Shown: positions 51,429 to 59,744, numbered from the stretch's first letter. The stretch is DNA of 64,000 bases from a bacterium 1xD42-87 (GCA_003611805.1 RAYM01000005.1:47679-111678); one strand, 5' to 3'. Numbers and translations are program-made. The notes: generated from the sequence alone by a model not told the origin.

Positions 51429-51492
51429 GCGTTTTATTGGCGTTTTATTAGTGTTTCTATTGCATAATATCACCTTTCAGCTCACTAGTCAA
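51429..51492 (-). promoter_or_regulatory. Promoter and direct-repeat operator of the C gene
   Basis: Minus strand TTGACT (51492-51487), 17-base spacer, TATTAT (51469-51464), then two exact GCGTTTTATT (plus strand) repeats at 51429-51438 and 51440-51449, 11 bases apart, before the start codon. The promoter overlaps the terminator of the upstream endonuclease gene. Confidence 0.8.
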
Positions 51493-51527
51493 CAAAAACA
51501 AAGCTCCCGAAATATTTTTCCGAGAGC
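51492..51527 (-). terminator. Terminator of endonuclease-like gene 2
   Basis: 7-bp stem GCTCTCG / CGGGAGC (arms 51521-51527 and 51503-51509, one G-U pair), 11-base loop, followed by TTTGTTTTTG on the minus strand. Confidence 0.7.
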
Positions 51528-51543
51528 CTGCTCTATACATCCT

Positions 51544-52395
51544 TTATTGTGCTTTCCACTTAGACGTAAATGTCTGCCTTGAAGTAAATACCTGAGATGC
51601 TTGAATAGCATGATCAACAAGAAGAGATAATTGGTCATCCACCAAATAAATCCTATCATCATTTGTTGTATTTGAAAGAACATACATTCCATGCCATCCA
51701 TTCTGTTGGAATTCTGTTGTTCCACCATTCACCATTTCATTAAATTTATCTCCCTTAAAAAAATCACCATTTAAAGTTACTGCGACCGACCAAAATGGTT
51801 GCTTCATAGCATTCATTGATGGTTCTCTATCCCGTGAAACCCTATCTCGAATACTTGTTTTTGACTGAATAACTCCATACACATATTTCTTCTGTTGAAA
51901 CTCATAAAGCGCATACAAATCAAAGACATCTTTTTTTACTTGTGATTCCAACCATTTTAATTCTTTATTTCCATTTGCAATCTTGCCCTTTTTTATAAGT
52001 TTTTGAAGATCCTTTTGCAATAAAAACTGCAAACCATTACGCTTCAATGCCGGATTTACCGTCTCGGCAATATAACTCTCGAAAGCATGACCGCTCGACT
52101 TCTTCCAGCTTTGGTCTGCAGAAATAACCGATTCAATCACATCCGATTTTATAATTTGCCCGGTTTTTCGTAACAAATGCGCTGAGTAAATAGCATCCCA
52201 CAAATCCGCCGGGCTTACATCAGGATATTTTTTTAATGCCATTTTAAATGCACTCTCTATAGCTGTCTTTTGTGCTTTCCTCTCCGCTGTTTTTAAAGCA
52301 TTGGCAGAGGTCTTAGTTCCAAGAATATGAGAATATTCATCTTTATATATTTTCAAATATTTTTTTGCACAATATTTTTCATATGCTGCAGCCAT
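51544..52395 (-). CDS. Restriction endonuclease-like protein 2 (BsaWI-type paralogue)
   Basis: 283 aa from MAAAYEKYCAKKY (GAGGGATTTGAA before the ATG). It has the same blocks as protein 1 in the same order: GHAFESY (102-108), VFDLYAL with D159, GVIQSKTSIRDRVSRDR (174-190), FWSVAVTLNGDF, EMVNGG, NGWHGMYVLS, DRIY and HAIQAS. N-termini also align in length. It has its own terminator, so it is expressed separately from the C-methylase pair. Either a second enzyme of related specificity or a partner subunit. Confidence 0.8.
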   Translation of the reverse strand: MAAAYEKYCAKKYLKIYKDEYSHILGTKTSANALKTAERKAQKTAIESAFKMALKKYPDVSPADLWDAIYSAHLLRKTGQIIKSDVIESVISADQSWKKSSGHAFESYIAETVNPALKRNGLQFLLQKDLQKLIKKGKIANGNKELKWLESQVKKDVFDLYALYEFQQKKYVYGVIQSKTSIRDRVSRDREPSMNAMKQPFWSVAVTLNGDFFKGDKFNEMVNGGTTEFQQNGWHGMYVLSNTTNDDRIYLVDDQLSLLVDHAIQASQVFTSRQTFTSKWKAQ

Positions 52396-52512
52396 TTCAA
52401 ATCCCTCTTTCATTAATCCCAAAATGTACATAAAACAATTATAACATGTTAATCAATAAGCGTCTATCAATATCATTCAAGATATCTAAAAATCATCAAT
52501 TTCATTCAAATA

Positions 52513-53916
52513 TTAATCTTCGTTATAGTCTTCGTCATAATCATCATAATCGTCATAATCGTTTTCGTCATAATCGTCATCATAGTTTTCGTCATAATCA
52601 TCATCATAGTTTTCATCCTTATCCCGCTCCAATGGATCAGAAGTCTCTACAAATATATCCTCTATATCAATATCCATGTTTAAGTAATCAAGCATCAAAC
52701 TATTAGAATAGTTTCCTGATTTGATTGGAATAGATACATTAGCAGATCCATTTATGTAGAATTCTGCTTCAAACATATAATCTTCGCCACCAAAATGATA
52801 GCATGTGTCAGCAGCTCCTTCTATTTGAAAATCAAAAAGAACCTTAACCATACGATTACGTTCAGAAACTTTATATCCCAAATCCATTATATTTATATCA
52901 TAAGTATCTGGAATGGCCCAATCACCATCATATTCATTGCGAATCACATCACTTATTTCCTCTATAAATAGTCCTTGTTCATCTTGTTCAAAATAGGTCT
53001 CCATCTCTTCTTGCAGCAATTGATTATTATTCATCAAGTATTCACATATTTCATCAATATTCTCATTTACAAATGGTTTACACGACCGAATAAATCGGCA
53101 CAAATCCATCACATTAACTGCATCATATTTCACCAACTCAATTACCTCATGCCGCAGTAACGGATGAATATCTTCACCAGATTCATTATACCAATTGTTG
53201 CTTTTCTTCTTATCTTCCGTAATAAACAGATAATATGTCTTATCTGTTAAGCTGATATTTTTTAATATTTCTTTCCAAATTACAAGATCACCATTTGAAT
53301 TTGTCTTTTTTCTTTTATCCCCGCATCCCGGTGGCAATCCTTTTGTTAACCTATCTTCATATTCTTCCTCTATTTGTTTTTTCTCATCTTCTGTAAAACC
53401 ATCAAAAGTATTTTCCATTATCATTTTAAAAAAACTTTTCACAGTATCATCTTTATTTACTAAATTTATTCTTTTTTCCGCCTGTGTAATGCACTCCCTT
53501 AAATCAAGAAGTCCTTCACCATTATTACCGTATCCTTTTTTAAGCTTCTCTAATTCACTTGCATAAAAACCAAACGAATATTTTTTTAACAAATCTATTT
53601 TCTTTTGTATACGACTAATTATTTTATTCTTTTTAACTTTACCATTTAGTTCCTTACTACTACAAATTTCATTGATCTCTCGTTCTAAATCTTTCATATG
53701 ATCGCTAACATTTTTATGAACAATATTCTTTTCAAAATAAGGAGCCATTTCTTCACTAACCTGCTTCGGTATATAAACTCTATTTTTACAAAATAATAAA
53801 ATATCCATAATGGATTTGGCATATTCAAAATCGCATCTACTTATATAATCAAGTGTACATGTATCTAAAATAATATTTCCTCCATACCATATTTGATCAA
53901 AATCTATATTTTGCAT
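52513..53916 (-). CDS. PIN-like domain protein (PIN_8/DUF4935-type) with acidic repeat tail
   Basis: 467 aa from MQNIDFDQIWYGGN after GGAGGATAATA. The N-terminus has ILDTCTLDYISRC (conserved PIN Asp), a coiled-coil middle (about 75-130), then the signature KGLPPGCGDKRK with NSNGDLVIWKEIL and YLFITEDKKKSNNW (acidic PIN residues), which I associate with the PIN_8/DUF4935 RNase family found in defence islands. Residues about 280-425 are unassigned. The last 35 residues are almost only Asp, Glu, Tyr and Asn. Probably a metal-dependent RNase effector; adjacent to a restriction locus. Confidence 0.78.
   Translation of the reverse strand: MQNIDFDQIWYGGNIILDTCTLDYISRCDFEYAKSIMDILLFCKNRVYIPKQVSEEMAPYFEKNIVHKNVSDHMKDLEREINEICSSKELNGKVKKNKIISRIQKKIDLLKKYSFGFYASELEKLKKGYGNNGEGLLDLRECITQAEKRINLVNKDDTVKSFFKMIMENTFDGFTEDEKKQIEEEYEDRLTKGLPPGCGDKRKKTNSNGDLVIWKEILKNISLTDKTYYLFITEDKKKSNNWYNESGEDIHPLLRHEVIELVKYDAVNVMDLCRFIRSCKPFVNENIDEICEYLMNNNQLLQEEMETYFEQDEQGLFIEEISDVIRNEYDGDWAIPDTYDINIMDLGYKVSERNRMVKVLFDFQIEGAADTCYHFGGEDYMFEAEFYINGSANVSIPIKSGNYSNSLMLDYLNMDIDIEDIFVETSDPLERDKDENYDDDYDENYDDDYDENDYDDYDDYDEDYNED
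52517..52620. repeat. Imperfect tandem repeats coding the acidic tail
   Basis: Short units of the type CATAATCGT and CATCATAGTTTTCGT in tandem, encoding repeated YDDDYDEN in the PIN protein. Such runs are prone to slippage, which would change tail length in steps of 3 bases without frameshift where units are multiples of three. Confidence 0.75.
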
Positions 53917-54014
53917 TATTATCCTCCTCATCTTTCATCCCACTCAAAGTTCCTCAGTTTTTCGGATAAAACATCCTCTGTAAAAATTCACCCACCTTTA
54001 ACTGTAGATAAAAC

Positions 54015-54045
54015 ATGGGTAAATATATTTATACCAAATACCCAT
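54015..54045. promoter_or_regulatory. Inverted repeat upstream of the PIN gene
   Basis: ATGGGTA (54015-54021) and TACCCAT (54039-54045) with an AT-rich 17-base centre, about 100 bases before the PIN gene start and next to a TATAAT-like sequence. Possible operator for one of the XRE proteins. Confidence 0.45.
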
Positions 54046-54111
54046 TATACTCTATTGAATGTTTTTTCCTAATTTATTTAACTAAATACAACTGAACACA
54101 CAATTATCTGC

Positions 54112-54783
54112 TTATTGAAACGGAAGTGTATCATCCGGAATATTCATAAATCCATCCGACTGTGTCTGAACAACTTCCAATCGGTCATTTGCAATATCAT
54201 CAATTAATGATGCGATGGCTTCATCTGACAGCGGGTTTGGCACATTTTGTTCATAAATGGCATTTACAGAATCTGTCCATTGCAACAGCAAGAATTTATC
54301 ATAAATCGCCATCGCCTGTTTCAACCAAATATCATAAATATTCTGGCTTCCGCCGCTATATCTGAAACGATTGTCCAAAAAATATGCAAGCACTTTATCT
54401 TTCACCAAAATCATACTTGGGTCTGGTTCGCTATTATAACTATTGTAATCGTAGCCAACATCTATGGAACCCTTTTCATAAAGAACCTCCAATACCGCCA
54501 TTGCATCGGCATATGTTATGGTTTCCGCTGTCAACTTATGGGATTGAACCTTCGGCTCAGTTTCCTTTTCATCTGACAGCCCCAACAGCCAGTCAACCGA
54601 AACATGATATGTTTTGGCCAGTTCTGTCAATGTAGCGGCAGATGGCGGTGTCATGCCCTTCAGCATTTTACTGATATTGCTCTGAGTAGTATGTATTTTT
54701 TGAGCGAAAACCTCTTGTGAATCGTTCCCTTTCAACTCTTTGATGCGCTCCAGTGTTATATTTGTTTCTGTTTTATTACTCAT
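54112..54783 (-). CDS. XRE-family regulator with C-terminal sensor-like region
   Basis: 223 aa. HTH_3 domain at about 8-70 (NDSQEVFAQKIHTTQSNISK, then MLKGMTPPSAATLTELAKTY, SVDWLLGLSD). The C-terminal 140 residues are unassigned. A second repressor-type gene, distinct from the 48.5 kb one, located between the PIN gene and the divergent sigma-like gene at 55185. Probably regulates the right-hand cargo or integrative-element genes. Confidence 0.85.
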   Translation of the reverse strand: MSNKTETNITLERIKELKGNDSQEVFAQKIHTTQSNISKMLKGMTPPSAATLTELAKTYHVSVDWLLGLSDEKETEPKVQSHKLTAETITYADAMAVLEVLYEKGSIDVGYDYNSYNSEPDPSMILVKDKVLAYFLDNRFRYSGGSQNIYDIWLKQAMAIYDKFLLLQWTDSVNAIYEQNVPNPLSDEAIASLIDDIANDRLEVVQTQSDGFMNIPDDTLPFQ

Positions 54784-55184
54784 TGCATATCTCCCATTCC
54801 AATTTTACTGTCACTATTCCAATTTTCATAAAAATATTCTATCACGAATAGTTTCAAATGTACAGCCCAAATTTCTAAATATGATTGGAATAAAAGATAT
54901 ACGAATTTGTCGTTGGATTATGCATTAGCACATCATGTAAAATTTTAATATAGAAAACACGTCCTGGAGTATGACAGTAAACTGCGCCACCTCATCGGCC
55001 GCCCCGCCTGATCAGCACGTTCCAAGAGACAGCCGATGAGATAACTGGATATTGAATCTGCCAGTTTTTGGAACGCTGGCCTAACCAGAAGGAGGATTCC
55101 GTTTGGAATGGTTAAGTGCGCCATAAATTTGACGGTATGTCAGATTTTCCTCCTTACCATACCCATCAATATGGAGGAAAACAT
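54784..55184. other. Divergent intergenic region with element remnants
   Basis: About 400 bases between the XRE gene (minus) and the sigma-like gene (plus). A plus-strand frame remnant of 18 codons ending KLRHLIGRPA plus stop (up to 55012) looks like the tail end of a lost gene. A CGTTCCAA...TTGGAACG inverted pair spans 55017-55072. Divergent promoters are expected here, but no clear consensus was found. Confidence 0.4.
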
Positions 55185-55730
55185 ATGGCTCAAAAAAATA
55201 TTGCCTGCATTAACGCAACTATTAACCCAGACCGTCATCCTTTGATATATTATCCCATTGATGACGATGATTGCGAATCTGTCAGCTTTTATGAAAATAA
55301 CGGCTGTGCCGTCAGTACAATCACCCTCAACGGAAAGCCGCATCGTTTTGCCCTTGTCCCAACCGAAACACAAGAACAAGCAGACCGCTTCAACAGAGAA
55401 TTCAGCTATCTTCAGCAACAGGAACAACATAGTCTTCAGCAAAAAATGGACAATGAGGTATCCTATGACCAGGTAGTTGAGGATGGATATCATTCGGCAG
55501 TTGCCCACAACGATCCTGCTGATATTCTTCTCAATCTCGCTGCCATAAAAGCACTCGCCTGTGAGCTGAACAGCCTTCCAGAGCAGCAACGCTGTATCTG
55601 CCAGATGGTCAGTGCTGGAATGGCTGAAAGCGAAATGGCGGCTGAACTCGGCATATCACACCAGGCACTCCATGACCACAAATCAGAATTATTGAGGAAA
55701 TTGAAAATTCTTCTCAAAGATTATTGCTAA
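55185..55730 (+). CDS. Sigma-70 region 4-like regulator of integrative-element type
   Basis: About 181 aa from MAQKNIACINATINPDRHPL, with ATGGAGGAAAACAT upstream. The C-terminus carries a sigma region 4 helix-turn-helix (LNSLPEQQRCICQMVSAGMA then ESEMAAELGISHQALHDHKS). This gene type is common in conjugative or integrative elements of Firmicutes, ahead of the excision genes. It suggests that the right edge contains parts of an integrative element in addition to the phage. Confidence 0.8.
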   Translation: MAQKNIACINATINPDRHPLIYYPIDDDDCESVSFYENNGCAVSTITLNGKPHRFALVPTETQEQADRFNREFSYLQQQEQHSLQQKMDNEVSYDQVVEDGYHSAVAHNDPADILLNLAAIKALACELNSLPEQQRCICQMVSAGMAESEMAAELGISHQALHDHKSELLRKLKILLKDYC

Positions 55731-55810
55731 CCACCTACAGGTCAGGCTCATTTGCCTGACCTGCCATTTTCCAGTATGAAACATATCCCCAAATTAGGCT
55801 TGACCCATAT

Positions 55811-56002
55811 TTACAATAAATTGTCCTCCACACATGCCAAATAGATGTGTTTTTCATCATTTAGATTGAGTAGTTCCATGTGACGCTCAACCGACAGAGC
55901 ATTCCGGTTCGTGACAGACACAACCGCCCTTTTTCCTGTTTCCTTATTTTCCCTTAAATATTTCCTCACATTAACAAAATTAAAATATATCTTCTGTCCC
56001 AT
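55811..56002 (-). CDS. Small hypothetical protein
   Basis: 63 aa from MGQKIYFNFVNVRKYLREN after GAAAGGAAG. Basic N-terminus, then AVVSVTNRNALSVERHMELL and an acidic end. No family recognised. Lies close to the element edge, together with the next gene. Confidence 0.6.
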   Translation of the reverse strand: MGQKIYFNFVNVRKYLRENKETGKRAVVSVTNRNALSVERHMELLNLNDEKHIYLACVEDNLL

Positions 56003-56060
56003 ATATTTTCTTCCTTTCTCTTTCTGGTGTTTTTTGATTTTTAAAAACCCATCTTCCCGT

Positions 56061-56333
56061 TCAGCTTTCCGTACCCAAAACACAGCTGTCGTGCTGCTTA
56101 ATCGATTCCACCGCCTTTACCACGCTCCATGTCTTCCAATGCCTGTGGTAATACTCCGTCTTCCGGCTGTGCTTATGGTAGATTATGACAGGCTTATCCG
56201 TACCATCCGGATTTTTGCAGATAATCCAGCAGTGCTTTGTGCTGTTGGAGAGGAATTCAATATACCGCTCCGTTTCCCTTATGATGGTGAAGCACCCTTC
56301 CCCGACCAGCCTTTTCTCTTTCTTCGTGAACAT
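56061..56333 (-). CDS. Small hypothetical protein of the element edge
   Basis: 90 aa, MFTKKEKRLVGEGCFTIIRE, then HCWIICKNPDGTDKPVIIYH and YYHRHWKTWSVVKAVESIKQ. The compact beta-like pattern and position recall small conserved proteins of Gram-positive integrative elements; no function known to me. GGAG precedes the ATG. Confidence 0.62.
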   Translation of the reverse strand: MFTKKEKRLVGEGCFTIIRETERYIEFLSNSTKHCWIICKNPDGTDKPVIIYHKHSRKTEYYHRHWKTWSVVKAVESIKQHDSCVLGTES

Positions 56334-56351
56334 AAATTCTCCTTTTGAATG

Positions 56352-56400
56352 TTTTAACGATATGCTATAAAATTTTAACGATTACTTGCAATCGTTAAAA
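56352..56400. repeat. TTTTAACGAT repeats with perfect palindrome
   Basis: TTTTAACGAT at 56352-56361 and again at 56373-56382, the second forming a perfect 11-base inverted repeat with 56390-56400 (6-base centre ACTTGC). It lies between the last element gene and the truncated yifB, so it could be a regulator or recombination-factor binding site. Confidence 0.65.
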
Positions 56401-56473
56401 AGAGGTGCAACTTTGCCGGGCAGAACAGTCCATGCATTGTAGCGACAGACCTAAAAAGTAGAAAATCACACCC

Positions 56474-57715
56474 TCAGAACCCGTGAAATGCCTTATTTTC
56501 AGGCATTTCAGTGATTCCGCATTGTATCAATTTCGTTGTTGCGATGTTCATCGCGCCCACCAGCATAAAGTCCGCAGGGTAGACATAGGAGCCGCTGCTT
56601 CTGGCTATCTGTACCCGCTTATCCTCAAGCGGCTGCCTTAAAATATCCAATGTCTCCCGCTTAAACTCTGGGAGTTCATCCAAAAAGAGTACGCCGCGGT
56701 GTGCCAGACTTATGATCCCCGGCATGGGAATCCGTCCGCCACCCGCAAGCGCCTGCCCCGTTATGGTATGGTGGGGATTTAAAAAGGGTCTTGTGGTCCG
56801 CAGGGCGCCGGCAGACTGCAGCAGACCGCATATACTGTAGATCGTGGACACCTCCAGGCTCTCCTCCCTCGTTAAAGGGGGCAGGATCGACGGAATCCGT
56901 CTCGCCAACATGGTTTTCCCCGAGCCGGGCGCGCCTATGATCAGCAGATTGTGGAATCCGGCGGCAGCCACCTCAGCCGCCCGCTTCAGTCCCTGCTGTC
57001 CGCTTATCTGGGAAAAATCAAGCTGTTCCTCTCTTGCCGCCTCCTCGATAGAAACTGCAGCGGAGACTAATGCGCCAGCCGCTGGGGCTTTGACAGCCGA
57101 CGTTTCATGGCGGCTCCCGCTTCCATCAGAATCCGCCACCGCCGCAGGCTTATCTTCCGCACCCAGACAGTTCTCATCCCCGTCTGCCCCCTGCACAGAA
57201 ACCTTCTCTCCCGCCAGCAGCGACACAGCTTCCCTCACACCCCGCACACCGACGCTCTCCATCTCCGGAATCAGTGCGCCCTCCCATGCGTTTCCCGCAG
57301 GCAGGATACATCTCCTGACGCCCCTCAGGACCGCTTCCCTCGCGATCGGCAGAACGCCCCGGACAGGTTTTAATTCTCCCGACAGCCCCAGTTCTCCCAG
57401 AAGAAGCGTTCCCTCCACCGCCTCCTGTTCCAGTTTCCCAAGCGCAATCATAATGCCCACCGCCACGGGCAGGTCAAACATTGTGCCGTTTTTCGGCAAA
57501 TCGGCGGGGGAGAGATTGACGTTGATACACATGGGCGGCAGCTTGACCCCCACATTCTTGAGCGCCACCTTCACCCGCTCCCTCGCCTCCCGCACCTCGG
57601 AACCGGGCAGTCCCACAATCTGAAAACATGGCAGCCCCTGAGAGATGTCCACCTCCACCTGAATCAGATGGCTGTGCACCCCATAAACCGCCCCTGATGT
57701 AATTGTACTGAGCAA
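56474..57715 (-). pseudogene. yifB: yifB/comM-type AAA ATPase, 3' part lost at element junction
   Basis: 413 codons are open, against about 510 in the family. Intact are the Lon-protease-like N-terminal part ([20 protein letters not shown]), Walker A GAPGSGKT (about 265), [19 protein letters not shown] and [20 protein letters not shown]. Family similarity ends exactly after DFMLVGAMN (about 56546); the usual PCPCG(Y/F)xxD zinc-ribbon, arginine finger and C-terminal domain are absent and replaced by 22 unrelated codons ending KAFHGF. The start is TTG with AAGGAGGATACG. The break is best explained by insertion of the mobile element. Confidence 0.9.
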
Positions 57716-57732
57716 ACACGTATCCTCCTTTT

Positions 57733-57811
57733 TTATTTTTCCGCTTACCCCTTATTACTGCCCTGTGTTTGAATTTCTGCGGCGAAACGCCAGAATGTCA
57801 GAAATCAGAAT
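57733..57811. repeat. 79-bp direct repeat, copy 1
   Basis: Identical over 79 bases to 58623-58701. It begins TTATTTTTCCGCTTACCC and contains a small imperfect hairpin around GGCGAAACGCC. It lies directly upstream of yifB. Confidence 0.95.
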
Positions 57812-57812
57812 T

Positions 57813-57840
57813 GCCGGGAAAGACTGTGAAGTCTTTCCCT
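57813..57840 (-). terminator. Hairpin after the 57867 gene
   Basis: 10-bp perfect stem GGGAAAGACT / AGTCTTTCCC with a TCAC loop on the minus strand, between the small gene and the repeat. No strong T-run follows, so it is a weak terminator or mRNA end. Confidence 0.5.
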
Positions 57841-57866
57841 TACCACTATAATTACCTGTTACTCTG

Positions 57867-58049
57867 TTATTCTACTCTAAACTCCTCTGCCTCCTCCTCT
57901 GTGAGAGGTCTGCCCAATTCTTTCGAACGTTCGACCATTTTCCGCCACTCATACCTTTTTCCGTCAGATGGTTCCGTTAATCTGCTGTCTGTTGCGTAAT
58001 AAGTAATATCATGCTCATAGTCCGTTGATTTTTCAGCCATTGCCAACAT
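57867..58049 (-). CDS. Small partner protein of the repeat-flanked cassette
   Basis: 60 aa, MLAMAEKSTDYEHDITYYAT, then a charged helical C-terminus (RYEWRKMVERSKELGRPLTE). It starts 8 bases after the stop of the 165-aa gene, with AGGTGA upstream. Size and placement are like those of an antitoxin or regulator, but no family is recognised. Confidence 0.65.
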   Translation of the reverse strand: MLAMAEKSTDYEHDITYYATDSRLTEPSDGKRYEWRKMVERSKELGRPLTEEEAEEFRVE

Positions 58050-58057
58050 AATGTCAC

Positions 58058-58555
58058 CTACTTTCTCATATACTTGTCTAATAATATCCGTGCTGCCTCT
58101 TCGTCAATGTACATCCTTCTGCCACGAAACACACCTGCATTCAGCTTTTCCTTATAGTATTCCACCAGGCTGCTTTTTGACGTAAATGTTACAAACCCAT
58201 CATAACCTGCATCAAGGCTCACCTGACAGGCGATCGCAAATAAATGCGCCCCAACACCCGAATAAATACCTTTATGAGTGTAATTATGCGGCGCTGTTTC
58301 AGCAATGTCCACATCCGCAACCCCGCCGTCAACCTTGACAGAAATCCGCCCTTGCACTGTATCATCGTCTTTAACAAACAACTCGTATATATCATACCCG
58401 TTTTTCTCTGTGATACTCCAGTTAAATTTCCATCCCCTGTAATCCCTCGGTCTGATCGACGCTTCACGCATCCGATATTCCGTTTCCACTTCTTCTCCGG
58501 TTCTTGTGTCTATCAGGCAGTCCGTAATCCTGTCAATTAAAATGTCAACCTCCAT
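58058..58555 (-). CDS. GNAT-like protein of the repeat-flanked cassette
   Basis: 165 aa. The segment HNYTHKGIYSGVGAHLFAIA followed by CQVSLDAGYDGFVTFTSKSS and YYKEKLNAGV resembles the AcCoA-binding half of GNAT N-acetyltransferases (a G-x-G-like loop then a helix, and the YYxxLGF-like end). The usual R/Q-x-x-G-x-G is imperfect (IYSGVG). Paired with a 60-aa gene and flanked by 79-bp direct repeats. Confidence 0.65.
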   Translation of the reverse strand: MEVDILIDRITDCLIDTRTGEEVETEYRMREASIRPRDYRGWKFNWSITEKNGYDIYELFVKDDDTVQGRISVKVDGGVADVDIAETAPHNYTHKGIYSGVGAHLFAIACQVSLDAGYDGFVTFTSKSSLVEYYKEKLNAGVFRGRRMYIDEEAARILLDKYMRK

Positions 58556-58622
58556 CTTGTATGTATCCTTTCTTTAGATTTTATCACATTTTCCTGCAAA
58601 ATACCATCGAAAACACGCTATA

Positions 58623-58701
58623 TTATTTTTCCGCTTACCCCTTATTACTGCCCTGTGTTTGAATTTCTGCGGCGAAACGCCAGAATGTCAGAAATCAGAA
58701 T
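58623..58701. repeat. 79-bp direct repeat, copy 2
   Basis: Exact copy of 57733-57811, 890 bases away, upstream of the GNAT-like gene. A CCGGGA-AA-TCCCGG palindrome follows directly (58703-58718). Confidence 0.95.
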
Positions 58702-58760
58702 GACCGGGAAATCCCGGTAGAGTTATTATGCGCCAGGCGGCGCGGTTATGTCAAGGAAAA

Positions 58761-59381
58761 TCAGTTGAAATCCATCTCCGAAAAATCAAGATACAGACTC
58801 TCAAAAATCCCAGCTTTTATGCGCTCGGAAAAAGTGTAATGCACGGCTTCCTTCCTATGCACAAAATCATAGACGGTAACTGTTTCCCTTTCCGCGTCTA
58901 CAATCCAGTATTCCCGTACGCCCGATTCGCGGTACAGCTTCACCTTCCGCTCACAGTCCATCTTCATACTGGACGGTGACAGAATCTCAATCACCCAGTC
59001 CGGCGCGCCCTGACAGCCTTTTTCACTTTTCTTTTCGTCATCGCAGATCACGGATATATCCGGCTCTACATAATTGCGGTTGTCTTTTTTGATGTATACT
59101 GCAAAAGGCGCCGGAATCACCTTGCACTTTCCTCTGTTTTGTTCAATATATGTTCCTATTCTTAATACAAGTTTTACCAAAATGCTCTGATGTGTCCAAG
59201 TGGGTGCGCCCATCCGAAACATCTCTCCATCGATCAGCTCGGCACGTTCTCCCTCTGGCAGCGCTTCGATATCCGCAATTGTGTAATCCTTTCCACCTCT
59301 GATCTCCATGAAGCGTTTCCTTTCTCCCACTTTGTTTTTTTCGTCCGGGTTTTCCCATTCCTGTAATTTTCTGACTTCCAT
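58761..59381 (-). CDS. Uma2-family (DUF820) PD-(D/E)XK nuclease-like protein
   Basis: 206 aa, with CAGGAGGAAACACT before the ATG. Uma2 pattern: YTIADIEALPEGERAELIDG, then YVEPDISVICDDEK (core Asp), PDWVIEILSPSS (Glu) and RKVKLYRESGVREYWIVD, conserved in this restriction-endonuclease-fold family. Widely distributed in cyanobacteria and Firmicutes, often in multiple copies; the cellular role is not established. A sigma-A promoter lies about 240 bases upstream. Confidence 0.9.
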   Translation of the reverse strand: MEVRKLQEWENPDEKNKVGERKRFMEIRGGKDYTIADIEALPEGERAELIDGEMFRMGAPTWTHQSILVKLVLRIGTYIEQNRGKCKVIPAPFAVYIKKDNRNYVEPDISVICDDEKKSEKGCQGAPDWVIEILSPSSMKMDCERKVKLYRESGVREYWIVDAERETVTVYDFVHRKEAVHYTFSERIKAGIFESLYLDFSEMDFN

Positions 59382-59620
59382 AGTGTTTCCTCCTGTTCCG
59401 CAGGAGAAATCTAACTATGTGCTTCTGTATATCTGCCTCATATGCTGTTCGGCATGCAGTACCCGTCAGAATCTCCCGCTTTCAAATTGTGCTGGTTGAT
59501 TTAAAAGCATAGAAATTCTGAAAGATAGACTGAAAGAAGACATTTCATTTTGCCTGACTCCAACGCGCGGAAACAGATGCAAAACATTTACTGCCAATAG
59601 AATGTATATGCTTTACATAT

Positions 59621-59650
59621 ATCATAGCAGACATCAAAACATCCTGTCAA
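59621..59650 (-). promoter_or_regulatory. Promoter, probably for the Uma2 gene
   Basis: Minus strand TTGACA (59650-59645), 18-base spacer, TATGAT (59626-59621). It would give a 240-base leader before the Uma2 start. Confidence 0.6.
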
Positions 59651-59714
59651 GAACGGAAAAACGATCACCTTTCAAAAAAAGGAGAGATGGAAAGCACGCC
59701 GCCGCTCATGACGG

Positions 59715-59744
59715 AAAAGGAGCCCGCGTTTGCACGCAGGCTCC
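59715..59744 (-). terminator. Terminator of the surface protein gene
   Basis: Minus-strand hairpin with arms 59735-59744 and 59719-59729 (GGAGCC-GCGT pairing, one bulged base) followed by TTTT, 75 bases after the stop codon. Confidence 0.8.

Noticed and set aside
54947..55012. Short frame ending KLRHLIGRPA as an intact gene
   Set aside because: Only 18 codons with a stop directly upstream and no start; treated as a possible gene remnant only.
56844..57623. Plus-strand frame of about 260 codons opposite yifB
   Set aside because: Antisense of the conserved Walker A region; Ser/Pro-rich and without initiation signals.
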